Origin: Desulfobacterales bacterium
Lineage (GTDB): Bacteria; Desulfobacterota; Desulfobacteria; Desulfobacterales; JAAELO01
Reading direction: 5' to 3'
DNA: 64,000 nt
Assembly (NCBI GenBank): GCA_024226555.1
Contig: JAAELO010000399.1
Location: 123,079 to 187,078 of the forward strand
The position numbers were made by a program, and so were the translations under genes. The notes beneath the pieces are model-generated. The model had not been told where the DNA came from, did no database searches, and worked only from the letters and a program-made list of their open reading frames with translations. Positions 56,090 through 63,766 of the stretch are shown one piece after another; positions within the stretch are counted from its first letter, which is position 1, and each line of letters begins with the position of its first letter.

Positions 56090-56839
56090 CTACTTTGAAA
56101 CAGATACAACTCCATGTTTAGATAAACTCATGGATTTTAGATATTTTTTAAATATTTTTTTATGGTTGGCTTTTAATATCAAAGCATCTAATTTTTTCTT
56201 TAGTCGCAAACCATATAAATTTTTTTGAACTGCAAGACTTGCTGCAACATCCATTACTTCAGTGTAATAAATACCTTTTAAATTTAATTTTCTAATTGTG
56301 GTTTGAGAGGATGCTCTTTCGAATAAAAATGCATCAATTCGATTTGCCTTTAACATTCTTAATAGATTATCCAGTTTACCTTCATAAAATTGATTTAGTG
56401 GAATTTTTAGCAGATCTGATAGAAATTCCTTATTTCCTCTGGGTGTTCCTATTTTTTTTAATGATTTAAAGTTATTAAGATCCACATTTTTCAGTTTTGC
56501 TGAGTAAACGTCAATTTTTGTTGGAATAGACCACTTTAGCTCATGTCCATAATTGTAAAACTCCTTAGATTCCTGTTTATGAGGAGTATGCCCCATTAAA
56601 GCGGATTTGCCATTTTTAAGATCAAGTTTTGCACGATGATATGGCATTATAACAATTTTAAATTTTAGATCAGAAATTTTTTCAACCTCTTTTAACAGCT
56701 CAATCGTCAGGCCATTCTTAGCATCTATGATAAGAGGTGGTAGAGGCTCAAGACTAACACGAATTTCATCAGCATAAGAACTTTGAAAGATTAAAAACAA
56801 ACCAAGAGTAAATATTAACGTTTTTTTAAAGTAGTTCAT
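56090..56839 (-). CDS. Periplasmic solute-binding protein (SBP family 3)
   Basis: 249 residues with a cleavable signal peptide: MNYFKKTLIFTLGLFLIFQS, cut near SYA-DE at residue 24. The mature part matches amino-acid-type binding proteins: EPLPPLIIDAKNGLTIELLK, then IVIMPYHRAKLDLKNGKSAL, and a second lobe starting near KKIGTPRGNKEF. No permease or ATPase gene is adjacent, so it may serve an orphan transporter or a sensor. AGGAG ribosome binding site. Ligand unknown. Confidence 0.8.
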   Translation of the reverse strand: MNYFKKTLIFTLGLFLIFQSSYADEIRVSLEPLPPLIIDAKNGLTIELLKEVEKISDLKFKIVIMPYHRAKLDLKNGKSALMGHTPHKQESKEFYNYGHELKWSIPTKIDVYSAKLKNVDLNNFKSLKKIGTPRGNKEFLSDLLKIPLNQFYEGKLDNLLRMLKANRIDAFLFERASSQTTIRKLNLKGIYYTEVMDVAASLAVQKNLYGLRLKKKLDALILKANHKKIFKKYLKSMSLSKHGVVSVSK

Positions 56840-56968
56840 ATCGTCTCCTCTTTATGTCTGGCACTTTGAAATTTGAAAATATGAATATAAACAGTGTTTT
56901 AGAGATCTTTTATTATAATATAATATCAATGAATAATACCACAATATAATAGTTTTAAATTATACAAA

Positions 56969-57008
56969 TTGACAATTTAAATATAAACAACTATAGTTAG
57001 AGTTCTAA
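56969..57008 (+). promoter_or_regulatory. Promoter with overlapping MarR operator
   Basis: TTGACA (56969-56974), 17 bases, TATAGT (56992-56997), immediately overlapped by TTAGA-GT-TCTAA (56997-57008), a palindrome of the MarR-box type. The same 12 bases recur before the downstream EamA gene. This suggests autorepression of the regulator. Confidence 0.7.
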
Positions 57009-57026
57009 TAATATAAAGGACGATTA

Positions 57027-57455
57027 ATGAAATTATCAATAATAGGAAGGATTGGGTATATCTATCTGACATGGAGCCGATTTCTTCAAAAGCAACTATT
57101 ACCCCATGATATCACACTTAAACAGATATATTTATTGAAGCAATTGATAAAAACGGATTATCTGTATCCTGCGGATATAGCTGATATTTTATTTTGTGAT
57201 CGGCCTACAGTATCCGTAATAATTCGTAATCTTGTTAAAAAGGAATGGATAGAAAAACAGACAGATTTAGAAAATAGAAAACGTATTCGAATTTCCATCA
57301 CTTTGGCTGGCGCTAAAAAACTCAATCAGGTAACAGAAAACGGTTATAAAGGTGACAAAACACTCGACCTTGAGAAAGTTTTAACAATTGAAGAGATATC
57401 AACTCTTGAGAATTTACTATCTAAAGTGCAAAAATCTGTACAGAATTTTAAATAA
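57027..57455 (+). CDS. MarR-family transcriptional regulator
   Basis: 142 residues. The winged helix-turn-helix runs from about 33 to 95: TLKQIYLLKQLIKTDYLYPA, DRPTVSVIIRNLVKKEWIEK (recognition helix) and the wing DLENRKRIRISITLAG. Flanking helices would form the dimer interface and ligand pocket. It sits between two copies of the palindrome TTAGA-GT-TCTAA, one over its own promoter and one before the EamA exporter, so it probably represses both. AAAGGA precedes the ATG. The effector is unknown. Confidence 0.9.
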   Translation: MKLSIIGRIGYIYLTWSRFLQKQLLPHDITLKQIYLLKQLIKTDYLYPADIADILFCDRPTVSVIIRNLVKKEWIEKQTDLENRKRIRISITLAGAKKLNQVTENGYKGDKTLDLEKVLTIEEISTLENLLSKVQKSVQNFK

Positions 57456-57470
57456 GAAAAAATTTGATTA

Positions 57471-57487
57471 TATAGTTAGAGTTCTAA
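57471..57487 (+). promoter_or_regulatory. Second MarR operator before the EamA gene
   Basis: TATAGT (57471-57476, a possible -10) is followed by TTAGAGTTCTAA (57476-57487), the same TATAGTTAGAGTTCTAAT block as before the marR gene. No good -35 is seen, so the exporter may depend partly on read-through from marR. Confidence 0.65.
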
Positions 57488-57544
57488 TTGAGGGTGTAAA
57501 GTTTAAAAAAAATTTTTATTATGATTAAGGAGTAGTTTTAAGAA

Positions 57545-58483
57545 ATGAATAATTATTTTGGTGAAATTTTAGCTTTTTCGACTGTCTTATGCTGGACAAT
57601 GGGTTCCCAGTGTATTGAAATTGCGGGTAAGAAGATCGGTGCTGATATCGTCAATATGATAAGACTATTAATAGCCATAATTCTATTCTGCTCTACTCAG
57701 TTCATTAGAACAGGTCAATTAATACCAGTAGAATTCCCAATTGAAGCCTGGGGATGGTTAGCATTATCAGGGTTTATTGGTGTTTCATTTGGAGATATGT
57801 TTTTAGTTAAAGCCTTTGTATCTATTGGTCCCAGAATAAGTATGCTGATAATGTCTCTTTCAGCACCATTAACAGCAATAATAGGATGGTTTTTTCTTGA
57901 TGAAGTATATTTATCACACCAATGGTTAGGAATGTTCGTAACTCTTTCAGGTGTTTCCTGGGTAATTCTTGAAAAAAAGAATGGTTTTGTTCTTAAAAAA
58001 GCTGAAAAAAACAGTAGATGGGTGAGACAACTTCCTGCTAAAGGATTGATTTTTGGTTTTCTGGCAATGACTGGCCAGGCAATTGGTTATATTTTCAGTA
58101 AAGTCGGTATGCAAACAGCAGATGGATTCCTTGAACCATTTGCTTCAACTCAAATAAGGTTCATTGCAGGAACTATTGGTTTTTTGTTTATTTTCACATC
58201 TCTAAAGTTATGGCCAGGATTTTTTAAAGCATTAAAAAATAAAAAAGCCATAGGGTTTACCACAGCAGGATCTGTTCTTGGTCCCTATCTTGGTGTATCC
58301 CTGTCACTCTTTGCACTTCACTATATTTCAACTGGCGTTGCATCTACAATTCTTTCTCTGGTGCCTGTATTTCTGATTCCTTTTGCAGTTTTTCTACACA
58401 AAGAGCATATTTCATATCGAGGTATATTTGGAGCAGTTATGGCAATTTGCGGAGTTTTCCTTTTAATATACAGGCCTGTATAA
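57545..58483 (+). CDS. EamA/DMT-family transporter
   Basis: 312 residues with ten predicted transmembrane helices arranged as two EamA repeats (about 5-142 and 165-310). First-repeat landmarks are FIGVSFGDMFLVKAFVSIG and MSLSAPLTAIIGWFFLDE; the second repeat has TGVASTILSLVPVFLIPFA and a closing GAVMAICGVFLLIY. Likely exports or exchanges a metabolite or drug. Paired with the upstream MarR gene by a shared operator. AAGGAG ribosome binding site. Confidence 0.9.
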   Translation: MNNYFGEILAFSTVLCWTMGSQCIEIAGKKIGADIVNMIRLLIAIILFCSTQFIRTGQLIPVEFPIEAWGWLALSGFIGVSFGDMFLVKAFVSIGPRISMLIMSLSAPLTAIIGWFFLDEVYLSHQWLGMFVTLSGVSWVILEKKNGFVLKKAEKNSRWVRQLPAKGLIFGFLAMTGQAIGYIFSKVGMQTADGFLEPFASTQIRFIAGTIGFLFIFTSLKLWPGFFKALKNKKAIGFTTAGSVLGPYLGVSLSLFALHYISTGVASTILSLVPVFLIPFAVFLHKEHISYRGIFGAVMAICGVFLLIYRPV

Positions 58484-58502
58484 GAAGAATAAAATTTATA
58501 AA

Positions 58503-58545
58503 AAAAGACAGTTGGGATAGCACCAAACTGCCTTCTTTAGTATTT
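58503..58545. terminator. Convergent terminator candidate after EamA gene
   Basis: CAGTT-GG (58509-58515) pairs with CC-a-AACTG (58523-58530), with outer AAG/CTT-like pairing and T-rich sequence beyond. It lies between the plus-strand exporter and the minus-strand outer-membrane protein genes. Confidence 0.5.
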
Positions 58546-58587
58546 TTCCTGAGGTTAAGTAGTAACTAACATCTAAAAGAATTGAAA

Positions 58588-59166
58588 TTAAAAGTTATAT
58601 CCAAGAGATAGGCTTAATTTGGTATATTTAACATCAGTATCACTACTGCTTTTTGCAACTCCATTATTTACAGAGTACAATGCTTCTACCAGAAAATTGT
58701 ATTTTAAAATAAGTCCAACTCCCACTCCATAATACAGACCTCCCTTTAGAGTTGTATCTCCTGTGTAATCACTATCTCCAGAAAGGAAATTGTAACCAAC
58801 CTGTCCTATTAAATAAGGTGATTTCTCTTCAGAAAGAGAACCTATTTTTAATAAACCATATAAAGATGTGAAATAAAAATCTCCATCTCCACCTTTGGTT
58901 TGTCGTGGATTTTGCAAATTTATTCCTGCGCCCAGATTAAAGTTGATTCCGTCGAGTTTAAAATCGGATACAGAATTTGTATATTCTACAGAGAATGATA
59001 ATTCACTATTCACATTATCTGAGTTACTACTACTAACATCGCTTGAAATCTTGTGAATCCCTGAAAAATCGTTTCCAATCTTAATTGTTACGGCATCTTC
59101 AGCAAATGCATAGTTTGTTACATAAAAAATTAAAAATATAGATGCTAAAATAAATGCTTTTTTCAT
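58588..59166 (-). CDS. Outer-membrane beta-barrel protein, paralogue 1
   Basis: 192 residues with a signal peptide (KKAFILASIFLIFYVTNYAF, cut near AFA-ED). The mature protein alternates polar and hydrophobic residues in strands, with Gly/Tyr-rich turns (GGLYYGVGVGLILKYNF, LYSVNNGV) and ends KLSLSLGYNF, the C-terminal Phe signal for BAM assembly; an 8-stranded barrel of the OmpA/OmpX size class is likely. AAGAGA ribosome binding site. Its upstream neighbour is a clear paralogue in the same orientation. Confidence 0.8.
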   Translation of the reverse strand: MKKAFILASIFLIFYVTNYAFAEDAVTIKIGNDFSGIHKISSDVSSSNSDNVNSELSFSVEYTNSVSDFKLDGINFNLGAGINLQNPRQTKGGDGDFYFTSLYGLLKIGSLSEEKSPYLIGQVGYNFLSGDSDYTGDTTLKGGLYYGVGVGLILKYNFLVEALYSVNNGVAKSSSDTDVKYTKLSLSLGYNF

Positions 59167-59223
59167 ATTAAATCTCTTTCTATATATTTTTATTCGTATT
59201 TTAAAAATATTATTGAGTTACAA

Positions 59224-59784
59224 TTAAAAATTATATCCAACAGATATTGTTAATTTAGTGTATTTAACATCTATATCTGTACCACTACTTTCTGCTATTC
59301 CATTATTTACAGAATACAATGTTTCTAACTGAAAATTTTCGTTTAAATCAATTCCAAACCCTATTCCATAATAAATTCCACCTTTTAGGCTAACACCAGA
59401 ACTATAATCACTATTTCCAGATAATATATTGTAACCAAGTTGACCAATAAAATAAGGTGATTTATCGTTTTCTGAAAACGATCCTATTTTTATTAAACCA
59501 TAAATGGATGTAAAGTAAAAATCTCCTGACCAACCCTCAGGATTACGAAGATTTTGCAATGATATTCCACCACCAAAACCATAGTCATCATCAATAACTA
59601 CATATTCTGCAGCTAATGATATTGCATTATCTACAGAATCAGATCTGCTGTTTTTTCCATTTGAAATATCGTGGTCACCAGATAAATCGATTCCAGCCTT
59701 AATGGTTAATAAATCTTCTGCTAAAGCAAAGTTGGTTATTAAAAAAAATAATATGAATATTGATAAAATACTTACTTTTCTCAT
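59224..59784 (-). CDS. Outer-membrane beta-barrel protein, paralogue 2
   Basis: 186 residues: signal peptide with cleavage near ALA-ED, then beta strands and a C-terminal KLTISVGYNF. It shares with the next gene the segments YFTSIYGLIKIGSFSE, KSPYFIGQLGYNILSG, LKGGIYYGIGFG and LYSVNNGIAESS, so the two arose by tandem duplication. AGGAA precedes the ATG. The 57-base gap between the genes suggests one transcript. Function beyond an outer-membrane location is unknown. Confidence 0.8.
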   Translation of the reverse strand: MRKVSILSIFILFFLITNFALAEDLLTIKAGIDLSGDHDISNGKNSRSDSVDNAISLAAEYVVIDDDYGFGGGISLQNLRNPEGWSGDFYFTSIYGLIKIGSFSENDKSPYFIGQLGYNILSGNSDYSSGVSLKGGIYYGIGFGIDLNENFQLETLYSVNNGIAESSGTDIDVKYTKLTISVGYNF

Positions 59785-60000
59785 TTCCTGAATCTCTTTC
59801 CATAGGGAATCTCTAAAAATTGCTTTTTATTAAAAAACGGTTCGTTCTTTTGTTACATTTTGTATTTCATAATAAAATTCAAATTTTTAGAGTTTCACTA
59901 TATATTATTTATAAAGTTTAAATTGATATTGTTAAATATTTCTTAATCACCTTGTTCCTGGCTATTTCCTCCTTTAAAAAATATGCTGCTTCTATCCATT

Positions 60001-60035
60001 AAAAATAAAAAGAGATCCTTGGTTTCAGGACCTCT
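60001..60035 (-). terminator. Minus-strand terminator-like hairpin
   Basis: Read on the minus strand, AGAG-g-TCCT (60035-60027) pairs with AGGA-t-CTCT (60019-60011, one G-U pair) and is followed by TTTTATTTTT. No minus-strand gene precedes it within 1.3 kb, so it may belong to an unrecognised RNA or a lost gene. Confidence 0.4.
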
Positions 60036-60112
60036 CTATAATTAATTTATTTTTTTAGAAGGGTGAACTAATAGTATAACAAATTCGGGATTTCAAGATA
60101 TTATGAAAATAA

Positions 60113-60210
60113 ATGTCCCTATATTTGGAATATCCTTATCACTTTTTTAAACTAAGCTTTTTATCTGTCTGTAAATACATAGTTAAAACATTTCTATTCA
60201 ATTGAGGATT
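60113..60210 (+). repeat. Degenerate direct repeat, copy 1
   Basis: Shared with 63311-63420 in the same orientation: TGTCCCT...TATTT, then ACTTTTTT, TTATCT-r-TCTGTAAATA, and TTT..TA.TTCA.TTGA..ATTAA in the same order with small gaps. By-eye alignment only. Confidence 0.35.
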
Positions 60211-60392
60211 AATCAGGATAAAATATTTAATTTGTTATGAGATATAAAAATGAACTGATTCTGAAAATGAATGTTGGATTGTCTATAATGTGGTTAGAAT
60301 GGTAATATAAGGATGTAAGTTATTAAAAATAATTATGAAGTCAATCTTTCAAACAATATATCTTCTATATTTCTTCTGGAATCAATAACTGA

Positions 60393-60579
60393 CAAGATAT
60401 ATACTTTATTTTTATATATTCCTGCTAAACCTGGAGTTAGTTTTGGTATACAATATCAATTAAAAGGTGGTAAAGGCTGGGGAGCAACAATTCAGGTAGC
60501 TGGAATCCAAACATTTGAAATTGTACAAGAAAAAAAGATGTATAATTCGGGTGGCACCATTATTTTTATTCTAAGATAA
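60393..60579 (+). pseudogene. Decayed coding fragment A
   Basis: An open stretch after an in-frame TGA reads IPAKPGVSFGIQYQLKGG, KGWGATIQVAGIQTFEIV and NSGGTIIFILR before TAA. The Gly/hydrophobic alternation is protein-like, resembling a beta-sandwich or barrel C-terminus, but there is no start codon with a ribosome binding site and the upstream frame is closed. Probably the 3' remnant of a gene. Confidence 0.4.
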
Positions 60580-60641
60580 ATAATAATAGAAATCAGATGA
60601 AGCTATACCTCTGGAAGATTCAATAAGATTAGAAACAATAA

Positions 60642-60785
60642 ACCAGAAATTCAGTATTTTACAGTGGCGATCCCGATCTTTTTCTAAAGGTACTTAATCG
60701 AAAAAAAGATAGAATTAAATCATTCAAAATTGAATTAAATTATAGTGTTGATTCTAAATGGAGCGTTTACAAGGATTTTCCATAA
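60642..60785 (+). pseudogene. Decayed coding fragment B
   Basis: An open frame of 47 codons without start reads FYSGDPDLFLKVLNRKKD, then IKSFKIELNYSVDSKW and VYKDFP before TAA. Just upstream, a neighbouring frame reads IPLEDSIRLETINQK, suggesting a frameshift between them. The stop lies two bases before the ATG of the next gene, whose ribosome binding site (AAGGAT) is inside this fragment, so it looks like the broken upstream partner of a coupled gene pair. Confidence 0.4.
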
Positions 60786-60787
60786 TC

Positions 60788-61276
60788 ATGAAAGTAAACA
60801 TATTAGAAATTAGACCTGAATTTAAAAGAATTATATTTATTCAACTAATTAAAAAAAGACTCGAACCAGATTTAAAAGAAGCAAAAGATATTGTTGAGCG
60901 AATATTGACTAATGGAAAATATGAATTTGATTTTATTGATTTAAACTTCATAGAAGATATTTCAAAAATAGGTATAAATCTACAATTTTCATATTGGGCT
61001 AAAAAAGAGTTATTTGTTGGTACTTGCAGTAATAAAGGTTTGACTAAATGGAAGGAACAAACAGAATTTTCAACATCAGAAATTGAGGAATGTTTAAATG
61101 ATATAGAAAACTTAGTTTTAGTTGAAGAAGGCAATCAGGAATACTCAATTATAAATATCTCTGTAAAACCACATTTGTTTATGTTAATTGAAAGTGATTT
61201 TTTAGAAAAAAGATGTGTTGAGTATCTACTTTCAAACAATGTAAAAATTTATAAATCCCTTGATGAGATTGGCTAA
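60788..61276 (+). CDS. Hypothetical protein
   Basis: 162 residues from the ATG at 60788, preceded by AAGGAT at the end of decayed fragment B; an in-frame ATG at 60758 has no ribosome binding site. The product is acidic/basic mixed alpha/beta: KVNILEIRPEFKR, YWAKKELFVGTCSNKG, STSEIEECLNDIENLVLVEE, and a C-terminal FLEKRCVEYLLSNNVKIY. No signal peptide or membrane segment. Size and position after a broken gene would suit an immunity protein or an antitoxin left behind, but I do not recognise the family. Confidence 0.6.
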   Translation: MKVNILEIRPEFKRIIFIQLIKKRLEPDLKEAKDIVERILTNGKYEFDFIDLNFIEDISKIGINLQFSYWAKKELFVGTCSNKGLTKWKEQTEFSTSEIEECLNDIENLVLVEEGNQEYSIINISVKPHLFMLIESDFLEKRCVEYLLSNNVKIYKSLDEIG

Positions 61277-61340
61277 CGAATAAGGATCAATAATGAAATA
61301 TAGAATAAAATCAGAGTGGGAAATAACTCCGATGAAATAA

Positions 61341-61628
61341 TTACTCATGAGGATGGAACTCAACAAGTTGATATTTTAAATCAGCAATGCTTTTAGAGCA
61401 TAAATTACAAGATAAATCTTTCTTTAAAGGAACTCCACAACCAGGACAATACCATTTATGGCCTTTTTCATGTATTTTCTCTGATATAGGATAGCATTCA
61501 TAGATAAATCTTCTTAATAGTTCTTTTTCAATTATCTTAGATAAGTGCATTTTTCCAGACTCACAAATCAATTCATTATTTTTATTTTTCATTTCATTAC
61601 CACATTTAGGGCAATATATATTTTTCAT
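61341..61628 (-). CDS. Zinc-ribbon protein
   Basis: 95 residues. Three paired-Cys knuckles: YCPKCGNEM near residue 5, WYCPGCGVPL near 59, and SCNLCSKS near 73, with a lone ICESGKMH (Cys23) between. The first CPxCG with Cys23 could form one zinc site and the last two knuckles a second. AAAGGA precedes the ATG. The helical middle (IIEKELLRRFIYECYPIS) separates the two halves. Function unknown; a nucleic-acid or protein adaptor is possible. It lies in the orphan block on the minus strand. Confidence 0.7.
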   Translation of the reverse strand: MKNIYCPKCGNEMKNKNNELICESGKMHLSKIIEKELLRRFIYECYPISEKIHEKGHKWYCPGCGVPLKKDLSCNLCSKSIADLKYQLVEFHPHE

Positions 61629-61705
61629 ATTTATTCCTTTATCATTTAAATGAGAAATTATAAAAATTAGAAGATAATTATTTTTTGAATTAATAAATCC
61701 TGTAA

Positions 61706-61728
61706 AGGTGCGTTGATAAGAAGTTAAC
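61706..61728. repeat. Short dispersed repeat, copy 2
   Basis: TGCGTTGATAAGAAGTTAAC, same orientation as the copy at 55661. Here it lies just outside the 3' end of the minus-strand gene at 61731-62105. Confidence 0.4.
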
Positions 61729-61730
61729 GT

Positions 61731-62105
61731 CTACATCTTAATATATCCTTCTGGAAGTATAGAATTATTCTTTGCTGTTGAAGATATACGCCAATAATTT
61801 TTTTCCATCTTTTCTAAAAATTCAACAGGTAGTTCCAAATGATATTCTCGTGTGAAATAAATTAAAGATGAAGGCCATAACCATTCTCCATCAGTCAGTA
61901 AAATGGATTCACCAATTAATTTTGTTGGATAACATAAAACATCATGTTCTAAAATCGTAGTTACACCTATTTCAACACCACTATTCAAATATTTCAATAT
62001 CTCTTCCTCATTTTTATGAGGTTCTTTTCTTCTTATTTTTTGTAATATCTTTTTTTGATTTTCTTGAGAAAGTTCATAAAAAAAACCAACATTTTTATAG
62101 TTCAT
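61731..62105 (-). CDS. Immunity-protein-like hypothetical
   Basis: 124 residues, soluble. The central ILLTDGEWLWPSSLIYFTRE followed by YHLELPVEFLEKM is a pattern (S/T-D-G-x-W-x-WP, then H-x-x-LP-x-EF) that I associate with small proteins found beside polymorphic toxins or alone in bacterial genomes. GAGG ribosome binding site. No toxin gene is adjacent, although decayed frames lie nearby. Called by motif memory, so treat the immunity role as tentative. Confidence 0.6.
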   Translation of the reverse strand: MNYKNVGFFYELSQENQKKILQKIRRKEPHKNEEEILKYLNSGVEIGVTTILEHDVLCYPTKLIGESILLTDGEWLWPSSLIYFTREYHLELPVEFLEKMEKNYWRISSTAKNNSILPEGYIKM

Positions 62106-62185
62106 TATAATCCTCTATGTATAAAGTTCCTCTAAATTATTCCACGGAGCAGTTTGTTATTCCGGATCTTACATGTAGAACTATA

Positions 62186-63046
62186 TTAAAAATTATCTGG
62201 TAAAGGTGGAGGCATTTCTGATTTTTTAACATTTTTATTAAATATTACTGCACTAATAGAAACTGCTGTATACACAAATAAAAAAGATAATATCCTGTGT
62301 TCGGGGGAATTTTTGAAGAAATAAACACTGTAAAAAAGTGGTATTGAACCCATTAATAAAACATTAATAACTTTATCCTTTTTAAGAATTAGGGTTGCAA
62401 CCACACAGGTTACAAAAGCACATATTATATAATTTACTAATATTGCATAATTTAAGATATTATTATGTGTTTCATTCATCTTAAATTCAGGATCTAAAGT
62501 TTCATTGAAAATACCATATAATAAACCTGCAATAATGGCAGTTATAACTTTTGAGGAAATTATATAGAGTATTGAACCAAGAAAAAATGATTTCAAATTA
62601 AGTTGAAACTTTTTATTATGTTTTTTTGATTGATAATAACCTAACAAAAAAGCAGGCAAAATAAGGATTGCAGTGATAACGTATTGCCATTTATGTACAG
62701 AAACCCATCCAAAAATTTCAACGGTTATCGCAATTAGGCCTAAAAAGATGACATCAAATATTGTGTTTGAATCTTCAATTGATGAGACTATAAAACCTGT
62801 AATAGCTGCAAATCCTATATCAATTAAAAAAAATGTAAAGTAATGCCAGAATGAAAGTATAACCTCATTTTGGGAAAATAGAATTTTTTGACTGGCAATC
62901 AATGCTAATTGAACAGATTCTGGAAAAAATGCATATATTAATAATCCAACAACAATAGCTTTGAAATTGATTTCAAGAGATCTCTGATATAAATCAGAAA
63001 CAATACCCCCAAATTTTCTGATCCAAAATTCTATAAATTCAAACAT
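62186..63046 (-). CDS. Polytopic membrane protein, unknown function
   Basis: 286 residues with about eight predicted transmembrane helices (for example AIVVGLLIYAFFPESV, YVITAILILPAFLLGYY, VITAIIAGLLYGIFNE, AFVTCVVATLILKKD). The cytoplasmic tail is short and ends MPPPLPDNF, a Pro-rich motif that could bind another protein. AAAGG lies before the ATG. It is in the same orientation as the two small genes downstream (61341, 61731), with short gaps, so they may form one unit. Not recognised. Confidence 0.6.
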   Translation of the reverse strand: MFEFIEFWIRKFGGIVSDLYQRSLEINFKAIVVGLLIYAFFPESVQLALIASQKILFSQNEVILSFWHYFTFFLIDIGFAAITGFIVSSIEDSNTIFDVIFLGLIAITVEIFGWVSVHKWQYVITAILILPAFLLGYYQSKKHNKKFQLNLKSFFLGSILYIISSKVITAIIAGLLYGIFNETLDPEFKMNETHNNILNYAILVNYIICAFVTCVVATLILKKDKVINVLLMGSIPLFYSVYFFKNSPEHRILSFLFVYTAVSISAVIFNKNVKKSEMPPPLPDNF

Positions 63047-63630
63047 TTTACTTAAATACCTTTATTTCAATACTCAATGGAGATTAAAATCTAAAATTAA
63101 ATAATAATACTAAATATTGCATAGCGCTAAATAGTACAAAAAATTGATCAACTCAATAAAAACTTATTCTAAGATCAAATCGAAAAGAAGTTATTTTCGC
63201 TACTTATTTTTCTCTCTAAATAAAGGCAATATAATTGAACCTTTGAGGTCGATTTCTTAGAGGTACCTTTTGTCGTGGTTTTCATTTCTTTCGTTAAATA
63301 AAACTTTCCAGTGTCCCTGGTATTTCAGGATAAATATTTATTGGGAAAAAATATTTTAACTTTTTTGATTAGTTATCTATCTGTAAATATAGATAATAAT
63401 GTTTATAATTCATTGATTAAAAAATAAATTATATTTTGTGGCTGATAAATTACACTGTAAAAAGTGAAATATCTGATTTAAGGGAAATTTATTTCTACTC
63501 AAAAAACTTATTAAAAGTACTTTGCAGCATTTTTGTTAATATTTACAATTTTGAGATAATTTTACACAGAAATAAATTTTAAAAAATGAATAAGGTAATA
63601 AAAATAATTAAAAAAAAGATTATTTTATTC
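63047..63630. other. About 580 bases without a gene
   Basis: AT-rich. It contains the second copy of the degenerate repeat (63311-63420). No coding frame, tRNA or strong terminator was recognised. Confidence 0.4.
63311..63420 (+). repeat. Degenerate direct repeat, copy 2
   Basis: Second copy of the segment at 60113-60210; the best-conserved block is TTATCTATCTGTAAATA (63373-63389), against TTATCTGTCTGTAAATA in copy 1. Confidence 0.35.
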
Positions 63631-63659
63631 TTGAAATATACACATGCAGGTAATAGACT
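63631..63659 (+). promoter_or_regulatory. Promoter candidate for the right-edge small gene
   Basis: TTGAAA (63631-63636), 17 bases, TAGACT (63654-63659). Transcription would start near 63666, just before the first leader hairpin. Confidence 0.45.
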
Positions 63660-63673
63660 TTTTTATGAAAGTT

Positions 63674-63765
63674 AGTAAAAAAGTCGTTTTTACTACGAAG
63701 CGAGCCGGAAAGAGGTCCGACCCTCAATCCAGCTCTGAACACAACTCTTATGAAAGGAAAAGAGT
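63674..63765 (+). promoter_or_regulatory. Structured leader of three consecutive hairpins
   Basis: Hairpin 1: AGTAAAAA/TTTTTACT (63674-63694). Hairpin 2: GAGC-c-GGA-aa-GAGG, loop, CCTC-aa-TCC-a-GCTC (63702-63735), an 11-bp stem with two symmetric internal loops. Hairpin 3: ACTCTT/AAGAGT (63744-63765) with the ribosome binding site GAAAGGA in its loop, ending one base before the ATG at 63767. GC content rises sharply here. Possible cis-regulatory RNA; no known class recognised. Confidence 0.5.
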
Positions 63766-63766
63766 C

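Larger units (their letters stand above)
59785..60392. other. About 600 bases without a recognisable gene
   Basis: AT-rich, stops in all frames. It includes a hairpin with a minus-strand T run (60001-60035) and one copy of a degenerate roughly 100-base repeat (60113-60210) whose second copy lies at 63311-63420. Otherwise nothing convincing. Confidence 0.4.

Noticed and set aside
63711..63735. AGAGGTCC...ACCCTC resembles the first stem of a preQ1-I riboswitch
   Set aside because: The loop is too short and the A-rich tail that completes the pseudoknot is missing; the following gene is not a queuosine gene.
63644..63766. Extended 90-residue reading of the right-edge small gene
   Set aside because: The extension would be translated through all three hairpins and has no ribosome binding site; the internal ATG at 63767 is better placed.
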